DNA from: Pyrinomonadaceae bacterium
GTDB lineage: Bacteria; Acidobacteriota; Blastocatellia; Pyrinomonadales; Pyrinomonadaceae
DNA length: 64,000 nt
Reading direction: 5' to 3'
NCBI GenBank assembly: GCA_019186825.1
Contig: JABARP010000022.1
Span: 1-64,000, forward strand
The position numbers were made by a program, and so were the translations under genes. How positions within the stretch are numbered: position 1 is the stretch's first letter; each line of letters starts with the position of its first letter. The notes below the pieces were generated by a model. It was given only the letters and a program-made list of their open reading frames with translations, had not been told where the DNA came from and did no database searches. This document shows, in pieces, positions 17,903 to 28,100 of this stretch.

Positions 17903-20074
17903 ATGACTTCTATTAAAGCTCGTTTTTTGTCGGTGCTGTTCATTGTGTCGATGCTTGCGACGACAGCGCCGTTCGCACTCGCGTTTGACGAGGGTATGTT
18001 CATGCCCGACCAGATCGCGAAACTCCCATTGAAAAAGCTTGGTTTTAAGATCACGGCCAGCGATATCTACAACCCGAATGGTGTCGGGCTGTCGGATGCG
18101 ATCGTCCGCCTGAGCATCGGATGTTCGGCAGAATTCGTATCGCCGGAAGGGCTGATCTTGACGAATCACCACTGCGGCTTTTCGGCTCTCGTGACCGCCT
18201 CGACCCCGGAAAAGGATCTTGTCGAAACAGGCTTTGATTCGAAAGGACGTTCAGGCGAGATCCGCGCGATGGACGGCAAGGAGCCGTACAGCGTGCAGAT
18301 GACCGAACGAAGCGATGACGTAACCGCTCGCGTCCTTGCCGGCACCAAAGATCTCGCCGCAGACGCTCGCAACGCCGCCATCGAAAAGAACATCGAGGAG
18401 ATCACAAAGGCTGAACAGGCAAAGGCTCCCAAAGGCTCAACTGTCCGCATCGTGCCACTTAACAACGGCTTTTTTTACTACCTGATCCAAACATCCGAGA
18501 TCAAGGATGTTCGCGTCGTTTATGCACCGCCACGCAACATCGGCGTCTTCGGCGGCGACCCGGACAACTTCGAGTGGACGCGGCACACCGGCGATTTCAC
18601 TTTCTTGAGAGCGTATGTCGCACCGGACGGTTCACCGGCAGAGTACTCGCCGAATAACGTGCCTTACAAGCCGAAAAAATTCTTGACGATGAGCATCGCC
18701 GGCCTCAAGGAGAACGATCCCGTTTTCGTGATGGGCTTCCCTGGCGGCACAACCCGTTATCGCGAAAGCCAATCGATCCGTTACGCACGTGATGCGAATT
18801 TCCCTTTCCTCGAAAAATGGCTCATCGCGATGAGCGACAGCCTAAAGAAGATCGGAGCTACGGACGAAGAGAAACGCATTAAGTTCCAAGATAAGATCGC
18901 TAACTACGACAATTCGCGAAAGGTTTACGGCGGCGGCTGGCTCCGGCTAAAGCATGCTGACGTGGTTGAAAAACGTCAGGCCGAAGAGGCAAGACTTCGC
19001 GATTGGATCAAGGCGGACGCCGCACGGGTCAAGGAATACGGCAGCCTCCTCGACGAGATCAAATCGGCATCCGATGTTTCGAACGCCACGCAGGAACGCG
19101 ACGTGATGGTTCGCCGCTTCCCGAATCCGCTTTCGACCCCTGTGCTGACCGAGATCGTAAAGGCGATGATGACGGTTCGGAGCGGACGGACGCTCAACGC
19201 AGAGCAAAAAGCGGCGGTCGAGGCCGGCATCAAGGCGGCTCTTGCTGACCGCGAACCGGTTTTCGAATCCGACCTCATAAAGTTCTTCCTGAAGTCGTTT
19301 GATTCCCTGCCGAAGAACGAGCGGTTCGAGGCTGCGGATAAATTCTTTGCCGCACCGACCGAAAAAGAACGTCGAGCAAAGGAAGCGGCCTGGGCGGACT
19401 CGATGGCGAATGGCAAGTATGCCAACACCGCGGCCATCATGGCTCTCTATTCGAAGACCTACGCGGAACTCGAAGCCGAATTTCCCTTCCTCGCAGGTGT
19501 TGTTGCCGAACAGAGAGCTGCAGGCGAACGCGCACAGGAGTTCGCCAAGCACGCCAACCATTTTCGTCTGCTTTATATGAAAGCCTTGACCGAAATGGAA
19601 GGCGGCACGGTCTATCCGGACGCGAATTTCACACAGAGATTCTCGTACGGCACGATCAAAGGCTATCAGCCGCGAGAGGCAGAATTCCGTACGCCTTTTA
19701 CGACCATCAAGGGCATGGAAGAAAAGGACACCGGAATGTTCCCGTTCGATATGCCGAATAAGCTCAAAGAGCTGCAGGCGGCACATGATTTCGGGCCGTA
19801 TGGACAGGGCGACAGCGTCGTCGTGAACTTCCTTTCGACAACCGATATCATCGGCGGCAACAGCGGTTCGCCGATAATGAACAAATACGGCGAACAGGTC
19901 GGCATCTGTTTTGACGGCAACTTCGAAGGCCTCGGGAATGATTTCTATTACGACCCGAACGTCAATCGAACGATCTCTGTCGATATCAGGTTCGTCCTTT
20001 TTGTAGTGGATAAGTTTGCCGGCGCGACCTACATCACGAAAGAGATGAAGATCAACGACGGCAAGAAGTCCTGA
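17903..20074 (+). CDS. S46 family dipeptidyl-peptidase (DPP7/DPP11 type), exported
   Basis: A 723-residue serine exopeptidase that releases dipeptides from oligopeptide N-termini in the periplasm. The ATG at 17903 follows AGGACAAGG and opens a signal peptide (SIKARFLSVLFIVSMLATTAPFALA). The chymotrypsin-like triad is visible: His90 in TNHHCGF, Asp231 in RHTGDFTFLRAY and Ser654 in GGNSGSP. The residue 18 after the catalytic Ser is Gly (CFDGNFE), the state found in DPP7 (bulky hydrophobic P1); Arg at this site gives the acid-specific DPP11. Length and the large helical cap (about 330-570) match the family. Useful for a peptide-consuming lifestyle. Stands alone. Confidence 0.92.
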   Translation: MTSIKARFLSVLFIVSMLATTAPFALAFDEGMFMPDQIAKLPLKKLGFKITASDIYNPNGVGLSDAIVRLSIGCSAEFVSPEGLILTNHHCGFSALVTASTPEKDLVETGFDSKGRSGEIRAMDGKEPYSVQMTERSDDVTARVLAGTKDLAADARNAAIEKNIEEITKAEQAKAPKGSTVRIVPLNNGFFYYLIQTSEIKDVRVVYAPPRNIGVFGGDPDNFEWTRHTGDFTFLRAYVAPDGSPAEYSPNNVPYKPKKFLTMSIAGLKENDPVFVMGFPGGTTRYRESQSIRYARDANFPFLEKWLIAMSDSLKKIGATDEEKRIKFQDKIANYDNSRKVYGGGWLRLKHADVVEKRQAEEARLRDWIKADAARVKEYGSLLDEIKSASDVSNATQERDVMVRRFPNPLSTPVLTEIVKAMMTVRSGRTLNAEQKAAVEAGIKAALADREPVFESDLIKFFLKSFDSLPKNERFEAADKFFAAPTEKERRAKEAAWADSMANGKYANTAAIMALYSKTYAELEAEFPFLAGVVAEQRAAGERAQEFAKHANHFRLLYMKALTEMEGGTVYPDANFTQRFSYGTIKGYQPREAEFRTPFTTIKGMEEKDTGMFPFDMPNKLKELQAAHDFGPYGQGDSVVVNFLSTTDIIGGNSGSPIMNKYGEQVGICFDGNFEGLGNDFYYDPNVNRTISVDIRFVLFVVDKFAGATYITKEMKINDGKKS

Positions 20075-20166
20075 TCCTGTCGAAAGGCAGTTTCTGATAC
20101 CAAAGGCGGAAGGGCGTTATTCCGACGTCCCTTCCGCTTCGGCAAAACTTGAGGAGTTTGCAAGAG

Positions 20167-20817
20167 ATGAGGCCTTTCGTTCTTTCCGCGATCCTTTCCT
20201 TGATCGGACTCTCTGCCGTTCTTGCTCCCGCACAACAGCCTACTGCTTGCGAAAAGACCATTGCCCGTGCTTTCGGTGATCCCGGAGCTTATTTCTCCGA
20301 CCCGCATGACGGTGACCCGATCGACCTAACTGTCGGGCTGAGCGCCCTTGGAAACGCCGATCCTAATGACCTCACGCTCGGCGACGCGCATCTTTATGCC
20401 AGCGTTTCCGACCCGAATGCACGTTCATCCATCTACATTCCGCCCGGCGGAAAGCTTATCAAGATCAAAGCTCATAAAAAGGATGATCCCGTCTATGTCG
20501 GGCGTTTTGATAATGGCGATTCGTACTCGATCATTCAGTTCCCGGATCTCAAGCTAACGCTCTTCGTTCACCATATGATCAACGTCGCTCTCGGGGAGAA
20601 ACTTCCCGACGGCCGTATCAAATTCGGAGAAATGGGTGAGGGCGGCGGCGGCGAATGGTCGTATCGGACGGTCGATAAGGCAAAGAAACCGCCGACCGTT
20701 TGGAGTCGGAGCTTTCATTACCACTTCGAGCTTTTTGCCGGCCTCGCCTCATCCCTCGACGAAGCAAAGGAGCGCGTTCCCTTCGTTGCTCTCTGCAAGT
20801 ATCTGGAAACGCATTGA
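20167..20817 (+). CDS. Exported protein of unknown function
   Basis: A 216-residue protein. The ATG at 20167 is preferred over a TTG at 20149: it sits after GAGGAG and begins a signal peptide (RPFVLSAILSLIGLSAVLAPAQ). The mature part has one early Cys (TACEKTIARAFGDPGAYF) and alternating strand-like segments (SSIYIPPGGKLIKIK, DPVYVGRFDNGDSYSIIQF, KLTLFVHHMINVALG), suggesting a small beta fold. A second Cys sits at the C-terminus (VALCKYLETH) and could form a disulfide with the first. Convergent with the pseudo-lipase gene, 10 bp apart. No family recognised. Confidence 0.72.
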   Translation: MRPFVLSAILSLIGLSAVLAPAQQPTACEKTIARAFGDPGAYFSDPHDGDPIDLTVGLSALGNADPNDLTLGDAHLYASVSDPNARSSIYIPPGGKLIKIKAHKKDDPVYVGRFDNGDSYSIIQFPDLKLTLFVHHMINVALGEKLPDGRIKFGEMGEGGGGEWSYRTVDKAKKPPTVWSRSFHYHFELFAGLASSLDEAKERVPFVALCKYLETH

Positions 20818-20827
20818 CCCCCACGTC

Positions 20828-23071
20828 CTAACCGACAAGATCTCGCTTATCGCCGGCTTGCTCTCCGAGCCAAACCGTAACCGGTATCTCGATATCTCCG
20901 CCGACGCTGCCCTCGAACCGAAGACTCCATTGGCCGGCCGGATAGTTCCCCTTTACAGTGATCGTACGGAAAACGTCCGCGGAAGTCTCCGAGCCTGCCG
21001 GATCGACACCGATCGTTTCGCCGCGTTCGTTGACAAGCGTCGCCGTAACTCCCGGCGGTGCCATGAATACGACCGAGATCCTCGATGTCGCAGGCAGCCG
21101 CATATTCATTGCTGCAGGTGCGTTCGGTTTCAGGAGAACCACCCCGGAATGATCGGGTTTGCGCTCGTCACTATTGCTTCCGCTGAATGACGCCATCTTG
21201 AAGTATGCCTCACTCCGGAACGGCGTGACGGCGTTCAGCGTCGAGGGATCCGGCGAATGATCGCCGTTCGGCGGAATCGCGATCCACTTCAGGATCTGAC
21301 GAAAATGTGCGACCTCACCCATTATCTGGCGCGTCGGCACCTGCGCCCGCATCACCGCATTGACCTTTGTCCGCCATATCGCCGATGGTATCGTAGCGAA
21401 TCCATCGCCTGGCGTGTCCTCCATACAAACGGAGTTTCGCGTGCGGACCGCAAGTGCAGCGAACCGAGTTCCGTTCGTATTGTTGACAAGCAGGTTGAAG
21501 CGTTTCATCGATTCTTCCGAGAGCTCGGCTACCGCGTTCCAGTTCAGCGTATTCAGCTTGAAGGACAAGCCCATTATTCCCGCAGCGCACGGCGTCCCAA
21601 GGTTCGGCACGCCGACCATTACCAGGTGCGTCGCGGTCGGACGTCCGTCAAAGACCGTGGGCATAATGCTGTTGACATAGACGCGCGCTGTCAGTCCGCC
21701 GTTCTGTACGGACACAAGGTCAACGTGCCACGCGTTCATGCGCCTCTGCATCTTTCGGATCGTCGAATCGAGATCATTCGCGTTGTCCGTTGAGACCTTC
21801 CGCACATCGGTCATACCGTCAGAGCTTGCCCATCTATCCGAGACGGCGTTGAGGTACGAATGGAATTTCCGCATCGCATCTCCGGCTTGCCAGAAACCCC
21901 AAACGAGGATCACCGGCTTTGGAACGATCGTCAGGCCCTTTTGCATCGAATCGTCCGGGATCCTTGCCTCGACAAGGCGAGCCGCCTCCGGCACGGGCGA
22001 ATCGCCTGATCGCTGCCAGGCGTAGCCGCTCGTATCCCAGATAATCTCGACGTCCTTCTGCCCGTTCGCAGGGATCGTGGCGGTTACCGAGCCGTCCGGG
22101 AGATCCGTGTCCTCCTTCAGTTCGCGAAAATTGACCGTCGCGGTCTTATCCGTGCTTGCGAGGTTGACGACCGTTGCGATCACCTTCACCTGATTGCCAT
22201 CAACGGCAAAAAGCTTGTCCGGTATCTCCTGCCAATCCGAGGGACTCGGGTAGATCGGTTGAAAGAATCGAATATCGGTGATCATTAGCGGCTGCGGTTT
22301 TCTTCGGAGCCGCCATGTGATCGTGTATGTGAAGCCCTTGATCTTCGCCGTCCCTTCCGTCCACGTCTTTGAACCCTCGAGAATATCAGGCGTCTTTGGG
22401 TCGATTTTTCCTTCAACGCTTGAACCTCCTTGCGGCACACGCGTCATCGAGCTATTGCTTGAGTTTGATGGCTTTCGCGTACTGTTCGCACAGAGGTTGC
22501 TGTAGGTCGTGCTTTCCGTATGAGTGTATTTTGCCTCGAACTCCGGCAGGCTGAAGCTCAGCCTGAATGTGTCGCCGACCGTCGAGATCGAGTATGAAGC
22601 CGCCTCGCCAGTGGCGTTCCCTTCGGTGAGCTTCTTGTCTATGTTCTCACTCTTGATCATCCGGGACGGCTCAAAAGCGTGGCAGTTCGTCGATTCGTTC
22701 TGCGTGACCTTGCGGGATTCGGAATCGCGAAGGCTGACGGTCGCTTTTGTGGTGGCACGGCCCGTTCCCGCGAGATCGTTGACGAGAAGCTGGCCTTGAT
22801 AGAGATAATTGCGGGTCTGGTCGTGCTTTATGCGCTCGCTGTCGTCAACTCGGCCAAAAAGTTTCTCATCGGTATGCAGACTGTCCTGCAGCGTTTTTCG
22901 GAAAGTTATGATCCCGCTCCAGCCGGCTTTCGGCGGAACTTTCTCGGCCACACGTCTTGGATTCGATTTTGATGGCCGCTGTGCGGGCAGGCTCGTTGTC
23001 AGTGCCGCGATGACAAGCACGGCGGTCATTGCCGTGTGGAATGCTTTTGATATCGATGGTCGGATGTTCAT
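20828..23071 (-). CDS. Exported lipase-fold protein with a replaced nucleophile (predicted pseudoenzyme)
   Basis: A 747-residue protein with a signal peptide (residues 1-30, AALTTSLPAQ). About 370 residues of beta-rich, Ser/Thr-rich sequence come first, including a CARDB-like strand pattern (VKVIATVVNLASTDKTATVNF). From about residue 395 a lipase/alpha-beta hydrolase fold follows: PVILVWGFW (oxyanion strand), VDLVSVQNGGLTAR in the nucleophile-elbow position, HLVMVGVPNLGTP, GDGFATIPSAIW and AHFRQI. The family's GHSMGG elbow is here SVQNGG, so the catalytic Ser is Gln456 (CAG at 21704-21706), while Asp- and His-like positions remain. A pre-peptidase-like C-terminal beta domain ends the protein (about 650-740). 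Probably a binding protein. Confidence 0.72.
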   Translation of the reverse strand: MNIRPSISKAFHTAMTAVLVIAALTTSLPAQRPSKSNPRRVAEKVPPKAGWSGIITFRKTLQDSLHTDEKLFGRVDDSERIKHDQTRNYLYQGQLLVNDLAGTGRATTKATVSLRDSESRKVTQNESTNCHAFEPSRMIKSENIDKKLTEGNATGEAASYSISTVGDTFRLSFSLPEFEAKYTHTESTTYSNLCANSTRKPSNSSNSSMTRVPQGGSSVEGKIDPKTPDILEGSKTWTEGTAKIKGFTYTITWRLRRKPQPLMITDIRFFQPIYPSPSDWQEIPDKLFAVDGNQVKVIATVVNLASTDKTATVNFRELKEDTDLPDGSVTATIPANGQKDVEIIWDTSGYAWQRSGDSPVPEAARLVEARIPDDSMQKGLTIVPKPVILVWGFWQAGDAMRKFHSYLNAVSDRWASSDGMTDVRKVSTDNANDLDSTIRKMQRRMNAWHVDLVSVQNGGLTARVYVNSIMPTVFDGRPTATHLVMVGVPNLGTPCAAGIMGLSFKLNTLNWNAVAELSEESMKRFNLLVNNTNGTRFAALAVRTRNSVCMEDTPGDGFATIPSAIWRTKVNAVMRAQVPTRQIMGEVAHFRQILKWIAIPPNGDHSPDPSTLNAVTPFRSEAYFKMASFSGSNSDERKPDHSGVVLLKPNAPAAMNMRLPATSRISVVFMAPPGVTATLVNERGETIGVDPAGSETSADVFRTITVKGNYPAGQWSLRFEGSVGGDIEIPVTVWLGEQAGDKRDLVG

Positions 23072-23157
23072 TTTTCTCTTCGCCTCGATCTGATAGGCGT
23101 AAACATTGCGAAAAAAGTATCAGGGCGGTAATTCGAATCCACGATCCAAAAAAGTCC

Positions 23158-23186
23158 TTGCATTCCGGACAAGAATCGCTTATTCT
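23158..23186 (+). promoter_or_regulatory. Predicted sigma-70 promoter of the imuA-imuB-dnaE2 operon
   Basis: TTGCAT at 23158-23163 and TATTCT at 23181-23186 are separated by exactly 17 bp, each matching four of six consensus bases. The start point would fall at about 23193, at the edge of the palindrome at 23193-23210. Confidence 0.5.
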
Positions 23187-23192
23187 ATATTT

Positions 23193-23210
23193 TGTTGCAT
23201 CTGTGCAACA
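23193..23210. promoter_or_regulatory. Palindromic operator candidate for the imu operon (LexA-like site)
   Basis: A perfect inverted repeat, TGTTGCA then TCTG then TGCAACA (7 bp arms, 4 bp spacer), centred 37 bp upstream of the imuA ATG and just downstream of the predicted -10. imuA-imuB-dnaE2 cassettes are under LexA control in the bacteria studied, so this is a natural LexA site. It is not the E. coli, Gram-positive or alphaproteobacterial LexA motif. A further TGCAA half-site lies at 23214-23218. Confidence 0.55.
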
Positions 23211-23238
23211 CTCTGCAACTGCCCGCACAGCACTGTCT

Positions 23239-23889
23239 ATGAGTTATTTGAGCCTCGTAAAACCGCTTTCACATCTACGCGAGGCACAGGAACACCCGGA
23301 TGAGATCGTCTTGGAGACTGTCGGAGTTTCGTTTCAGCGCGGTGCCGTCTCGGAGATCTCGGGCCGGGCGAGTTCGGGAAAAACGGGATCGACGCTCGTC
23401 CTTCTCGCACAATTGACGGCCGCCGGCGAGATCTGTGCGGTCGTCGATGGAACGGGTGGTTTTGATCCTTCAACGGCGGCGCAGGCCGGCGTCGAGCTCG
23501 CAAATCTTCTCTGGATACGCTGCGGAGGCGATGTCGAACGCTCTTTTCTCTCGGCCGATCATCTCGTGCAGGCGAAAGGCTTTGGAGCGATCTGGCTGAA
23601 TTTGAGCGGCCTGCCAATGCAGAAACTCCGGCTCGTGCCGAGGACCTATTGGTACCGCTACCGCACGCAGATAAAAGAGACGCCGACGATCTTCGTCGTC
23701 ACGTCGAGCGAGCCGTTGGCCGGGTCCGCGGCGAACAAGTCGTTCGAAATGTCACGCGAAAAGGCCGCGTGGTCAGGAGCGGGTAGTTTCAAACTTTTAC
23801 GCGAATTTCATCTGAAGATCGCCTCGCGAAAGCATTATTACGAACCGCCGATCCACACAAAGGCCGAGTTCGATCACACGGAAAATTAG
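23239..23889 (+). CDS. imuA: ImuA, RecA-like mutasome protein
   Basis: A 216-residue RecA-fold ATPase homologue. The Walker A motif is present (residues 42-49, GRASSGKT), followed by STLVLLAQLTAAGEICAVVDGTGGFDP, the RecA-type Walker B and ribose-binding region. Assignment to ImuA rests on this fold plus position: imuB and dnaE2 follow at 8 and 6 bp. ImuA works with ImuB and ImuC/DnaE2 in SOS-induced translesion synthesis. An upstream in-frame ATG at 23029 would run across the promoter and the divergent gene's start, so 23239 is chosen. The C-terminal part (SFKLLREFHLKIASRKHYYEPP) is basic. Confidence 0.85.
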   Translation: MSYLSLVKPLSHLREAQEHPDEIVLETVGVSFQRGAVSEISGRASSGKTGSTLVLLAQLTAAGEICAVVDGTGGFDPSTAAQAGVELANLLWIRCGGDVERSFLSADHLVQAKGFGAIWLNLSGLPMQKLRLVPRTYWYRYRTQIKETPTIFVVTSSEPLAGSAANKSFEMSREKAAWSGAGSFKLLREFHLKIASRKHYYEPPIHTKAEFDHTEN

Positions 23890-23897
23890 ATCTCCCT

Positions 23898-25160
23898 ATG
23901 CCGAAACTTTTTGTATGCATAACTGTCGATGACGTGTCCGCCGCACGGCACTTTCTGCTTGCCGTCGCACGCGAATTCTCGTTCGCGATCGAGGTCATCG
24001 AGGACGGCATCATCTTTGATGCAAGCGGCCTCGAACGCCTTATCGGCGGACCGGAACGCGTTGCACGCCGTGTGCAGGATTCGCTTGACAAGCTGGGCGT
24101 TGCAGGCCATATCGCTCTTGCGGACACTGCCGATGCGGCGATGCTGCTCGCACGCGGCGGTCGCGATAAGGTGATGGTGAATTCGCCCCGGAATTTCACC
24201 TCGCTTTCGCTTGACGGCCTCGACATCGAACGCGACACGCTGAACGTGCTGGGCGATCTCGGTATCGCGAATATCGGCGAATTGCTCGCGATACCGCGCG
24301 ACGAACTTTCGCAGCGTTACGGACGGGATTTCGACCGCGTGATAAAACGCATCGAGCAGCGTGGCGAGCGGCTTTTGACGCCGAATATCCGTGAGAGCCG
24401 CGTTTCGTGGAGCTTCGATCTTGATCAGCCGGTCGAGGATTTTGAGCAGCTTATTTTCATCCTCAACCACGGGCTCGAACGTCTTTTCGCACGCGTCGCA
24501 AATTACGGCAAGAGCAGCGACCACATCGACATTTCGCTGCGGCTCGAGAATGGCAAATGGCATCGATACGAGATCAAGGCATCGTTCCCGACGCTTGAGC
24601 GCAGGTTTTGGCTAAAGCTCATAGACCTTCGCGTCTCGATAGAACCGCCCGAGGCCGCGATCGCATCGGTCGAGGTCGTGACGCATTTTACGCGTCCGCG
24701 GTCCGATCAACGCGGGCTTTATGCCGTCTCAAGGCCCGAACCGGAAAGCCTGCTGCTTACCGCAGGCAAATTAAAAAAGCTCGTCGGCACGCACGACGTC
24801 GGTGTGCCGGTGCTGCTCAACCAACGCCTCGCGCTTCCCTTTCGTCTGGACGCAGACGCTCTGCCTGTCGGGAAAGAAAAGAGAGAGCGACATTCGCCGA
24901 GGCCCGTGATCGCATTTCATTATTTTCGGCCGGCGCGTCGTGCCGAGGTCGAGCTGCGTGACCGCAAGATCGTTCACGTAAGGACGCGCGAATTTTCCGG
25001 CCCGGTCATCGAGCACGGCGGTGTGTGGCGTGCCGCGTCAAAGTGGTGGGAAGCGGACGGCTGGCGTACGCAGGAATGGGATGTCGAGGTCGAGAACGCC
25101 GGCGTATATCGGCTTTCTTTGGTGAATGGCGAGTGGTTCGTCGTCGGTGAATACGATTAG
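23898..25160 (+). CDS. imuB: ImuB, Y-family polymerase homologue of the mutasome
   Basis: A 420-residue DinB-like protein. The fingers/thumb region (VLGDLGIANIGELLAIPRDELSQRYG, a helix-hairpin-helix) and the little-finger domain (WSFDLDQPVEDFEQLIFILNHGLERLFARV) are clear. The catalytic SxDE signature of active Y-family polymerases is replaced (VIEDGIIFDASGL), as is usual for ImuB, which serves as the clamp-bound hub that recruits DnaE2. The C-terminal third (about 290-420) carries the ImuB-specific domain ending GEWFVVGEYD. At 420 residues it is shorter than the approximately 500 of many ImuB proteins. Second gene of the operon. Confidence 0.88.
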   Translation: MPKLFVCITVDDVSAARHFLLAVAREFSFAIEVIEDGIIFDASGLERLIGGPERVARRVQDSLDKLGVAGHIALADTADAAMLLARGGRDKVMVNSPRNFTSLSLDGLDIERDTLNVLGDLGIANIGELLAIPRDELSQRYGRDFDRVIKRIEQRGERLLTPNIRESRVSWSFDLDQPVEDFEQLIFILNHGLERLFARVANYGKSSDHIDISLRLENGKWHRYEIKASFPTLERRFWLKLIDLRVSIEPPEAAIASVEVVTHFTRPRSDQRGLYAVSRPEPESLLLTAGKLKKLVGTHDVGVPVLLNQRLALPFRLDADALPVGKEKRERHSPRPVIAFHYFRPARRAEVELRDRKIVHVRTREFSGPVIEHGGVWRAASKWWEADGWRTQEWDVEVENAGVYRLSLVNGEWFVVGEYD

Positions 25161-25166
25161 GTCCTT

Positions 25167-28100
25167 ATGTCTTTTTGCGAATTACATACGCGTTCCGCGT
25201 TCAGCTTTTTATCCTCGGGCAGCGAACCGCAAAGGCTTGCCGCACGGGCTGCGGAATTAGGCATTAAGAGCGTTGGCCTGCTCGACAGGGACACGTTCGC
25301 GGGTGCCGTGCGGTTTTATTTCGAGGCGAAAGAGCAAGGCATCCGTTCGATCATCGGTGCTGAGGTAACGCTTGATGACGGCACTCTGCTGCCGCTCGTC
25401 GCTCTCGATCTCAAGGGTTATCAGAATCTGAGCCGTCTTATCACGACCTCAAAACTCCGCAGCAAAAAGGGCGAACATTTTGCGACACGCCGCGACATCG
25501 AATATCACTCCGCCGGGCTGATGTGTTTTACGGGCGGGCCGGACGGCCTTATTCACAACAGCATAAAACGCGGCGACGGACAGCTCGATCTTGCGTGGCT
25601 CAAATACGTTTTCGAGGATCGGCTTTATGTCGAGCTGCAGCGGCATCATCTGCGGCACGAAGAGGCGATAAATCAGGCTCTGCTCGGGCTCGCACACAAG
25701 CTGCGTGTAGATTATTTTGCAAGCAACGGCGTCTATTACGCGGACGAGAAGGACCGCGAGCTTTACGATGTTTTCACCTGCATAAAGAATCATACGACCA
25801 TCTACGACGCAGGAAAGCTTCTCTCGGAAAACAGCGAGCGTTACATCAAGAACGAGAGGCAGATGCTGCGGCTTTTTGCCGATATTCCCGAAGCTGTCGA
25901 GATCACCGAAGAGATCGCCGCACGCGTCCGATTCTCGATGGAAGAACTCGCATATACGTTCCCCGATTATCCTGTGCCGCCGGGCGAGACGATGGATTCC
26001 GTATTGAGGCAAAAGGCGATCGAGCGCGCGCAGGAGCGTTATCGCGATAAGGCATGGCCGATCAGGTCGCAGGTCTTGCCGCGGCTTGAGAAAGAATTTC
26101 GCGTGATCGAGATGAAGCGGCTTGCGGGCTATTTTCTCGTCGTCAACGACATCTCCGACTACTGCAAAGCGAACAAGATACTCTCGCAGGGACGCGGCTC
26201 GGCAGCGAATTCCGTCGTCTGCTACACGCTCGGGATAACGGCCGTCGATCCGATCGAGCACAATCTTCTTTTTGAGCGTTTCCTTTCGGAAAAATACGAG
26301 CAATATCCGGACATCGACATCGATCTGCCGTCGGGCGACGACCGCGAGAGCGTCATCCAGCACGTCTACGAGAAGTACGGACGGCGCAGCTCCGGGATGA
26401 CGGCGAATGTGATCTGCTATCGCGGAAAGTCGGCGATACGCGAGGCCGGTAAGACGTTCGGTTTCGGGCCGGAAGTTCTCGATCGCCTCTCGCGGCTCAA
26501 TTCGCATTACGAGCAGTTCAAGGGCGACGAGCTTTACAAACGGCTCAAGGACGAGGGCTTCGATGCGACGGAGACCTATCGCCTGCAGAAATTCTCGGAC
26601 ATCTATCACCGCATCCTCGATTTCCCTCGCCACCTCGGCCAGCATTCCGGTGGAATGGTCGTCTCTCTCGATCGGCTTGACGGCATCGTGCCGCTCGAAC
26701 CTGCGTCGATGGACGGCCGCACGATCATCCAATGGGACAAGGACGATTGCGAGGCGTTGAAGGTCGTAAAGATCGATCTTTTGGGCCTTGGAATGATGGC
26801 CGTGCTGCGCGATTCGATCACGCTGATACGCGAGCATCACGGCGTCAAGCTCGACCTTTACCGCATCCCGAACAACGACAAAAAAGTTTACGATGCACTT
26901 CAGAAAGGCGACACGGTCGGGATGTTCCAGGTCGAGAGCCGCGCGCAGATCGCCTTCTTACCGAAAGCAAAGCCGCGATGTTTTTACGACATCGTCGTAC
27001 AGGTCGCGATCATTCGTCCCGGCCCGATCGTCGGCAATATGCTTCATTCTTACCTGAAAAGAAGGCAAGGTTTTGAGGAAGTTTCGTACCCGCACGAGTC
27101 TCTCGCACCGATCTTGAAACGCACGCTCGGCGTCCCGCTTTTTCAGGAGCAACTGCTCAAGATCGCGATGGACATCGCCGGATTTTCGGGCGGCGAGGCC
27201 GACGAACTGCGTCGTGCGATGGGCTTTAAGCGACCGGATCGAAAGATGGAGCGGATCACGCAGAACCTTCGCAACGGGATGACGAAGAACAACATTCCCG
27301 AAGACGTTCAGGACCAGATCGTCGATTACACGAAGGCGTTCGCAAACTACGGTTTTCCGGAATCGCACGCGTACAGTTTCGCTCTGCTCGCGTATGCCTC
27401 AGCGTATTACATCATCCACTTTCGCGCGTGTTTTATGACGGCGATGTTCAATAACTATCCGCTCGGTTTTTACTCTGCGGCAACGCTCGTAAAAGACGCG
27501 CAAAGGCACGGATTGCATTTCCGCCATTTGGATGTAAATCTTTCCGACTACGATTTTACGGTCGAGGAAGTTGACGGCGAAAAGCAGGTGCGTGTGGGCC
27601 TGCGTTTTGTTCGCGGGCTACGCGAGACGGTCGGCCGTGCGATCGTCGAGGAACGTAACCGCGCAGGAACATTCGACGATCTTGCCGACCTTTTGCGGCG
27701 TGTGCCTGAGCTGAATAAACGCGAGGTGCGTGCGTTGAGCATCGCGGGTGCGTTGAATTTTGATAACTCTATTCACCGACGCGAAGCCTTGTGGCAATCG
27801 GAGCTTGAGCTGCGGCCGAAGGGCACGCTTTTCGATCAGGCAACGAAAACCGAAGAGACGGATCCGCATTTTCTCTCTCGTCTCGAAGGCGTTGATCTTG
27901 TCGCCGCGGATCTCAAGAAGACCGGCATCTCGATCGGCCGTCATCCGATGTCATTCGTTCGCGAAAGGCTGAACACGCTCGGCATTCTAACGGCAGAGCA
28001 GACGCGTAACCTTCGACGCGGCGACGTCGTTTCGGTCGCCGGTGCGGTGATCATTCGCCAAAGGCCGATGACGACGAAGAATGTGGTTTTTGTAACGCTC

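Noticed and set aside
25449..26840. A 463-codon open frame on the minus strand inside dnaE2.
   Set aside because: Shadow of the conserved polymerase palm coding sequence; no ribosome-binding site or motif.
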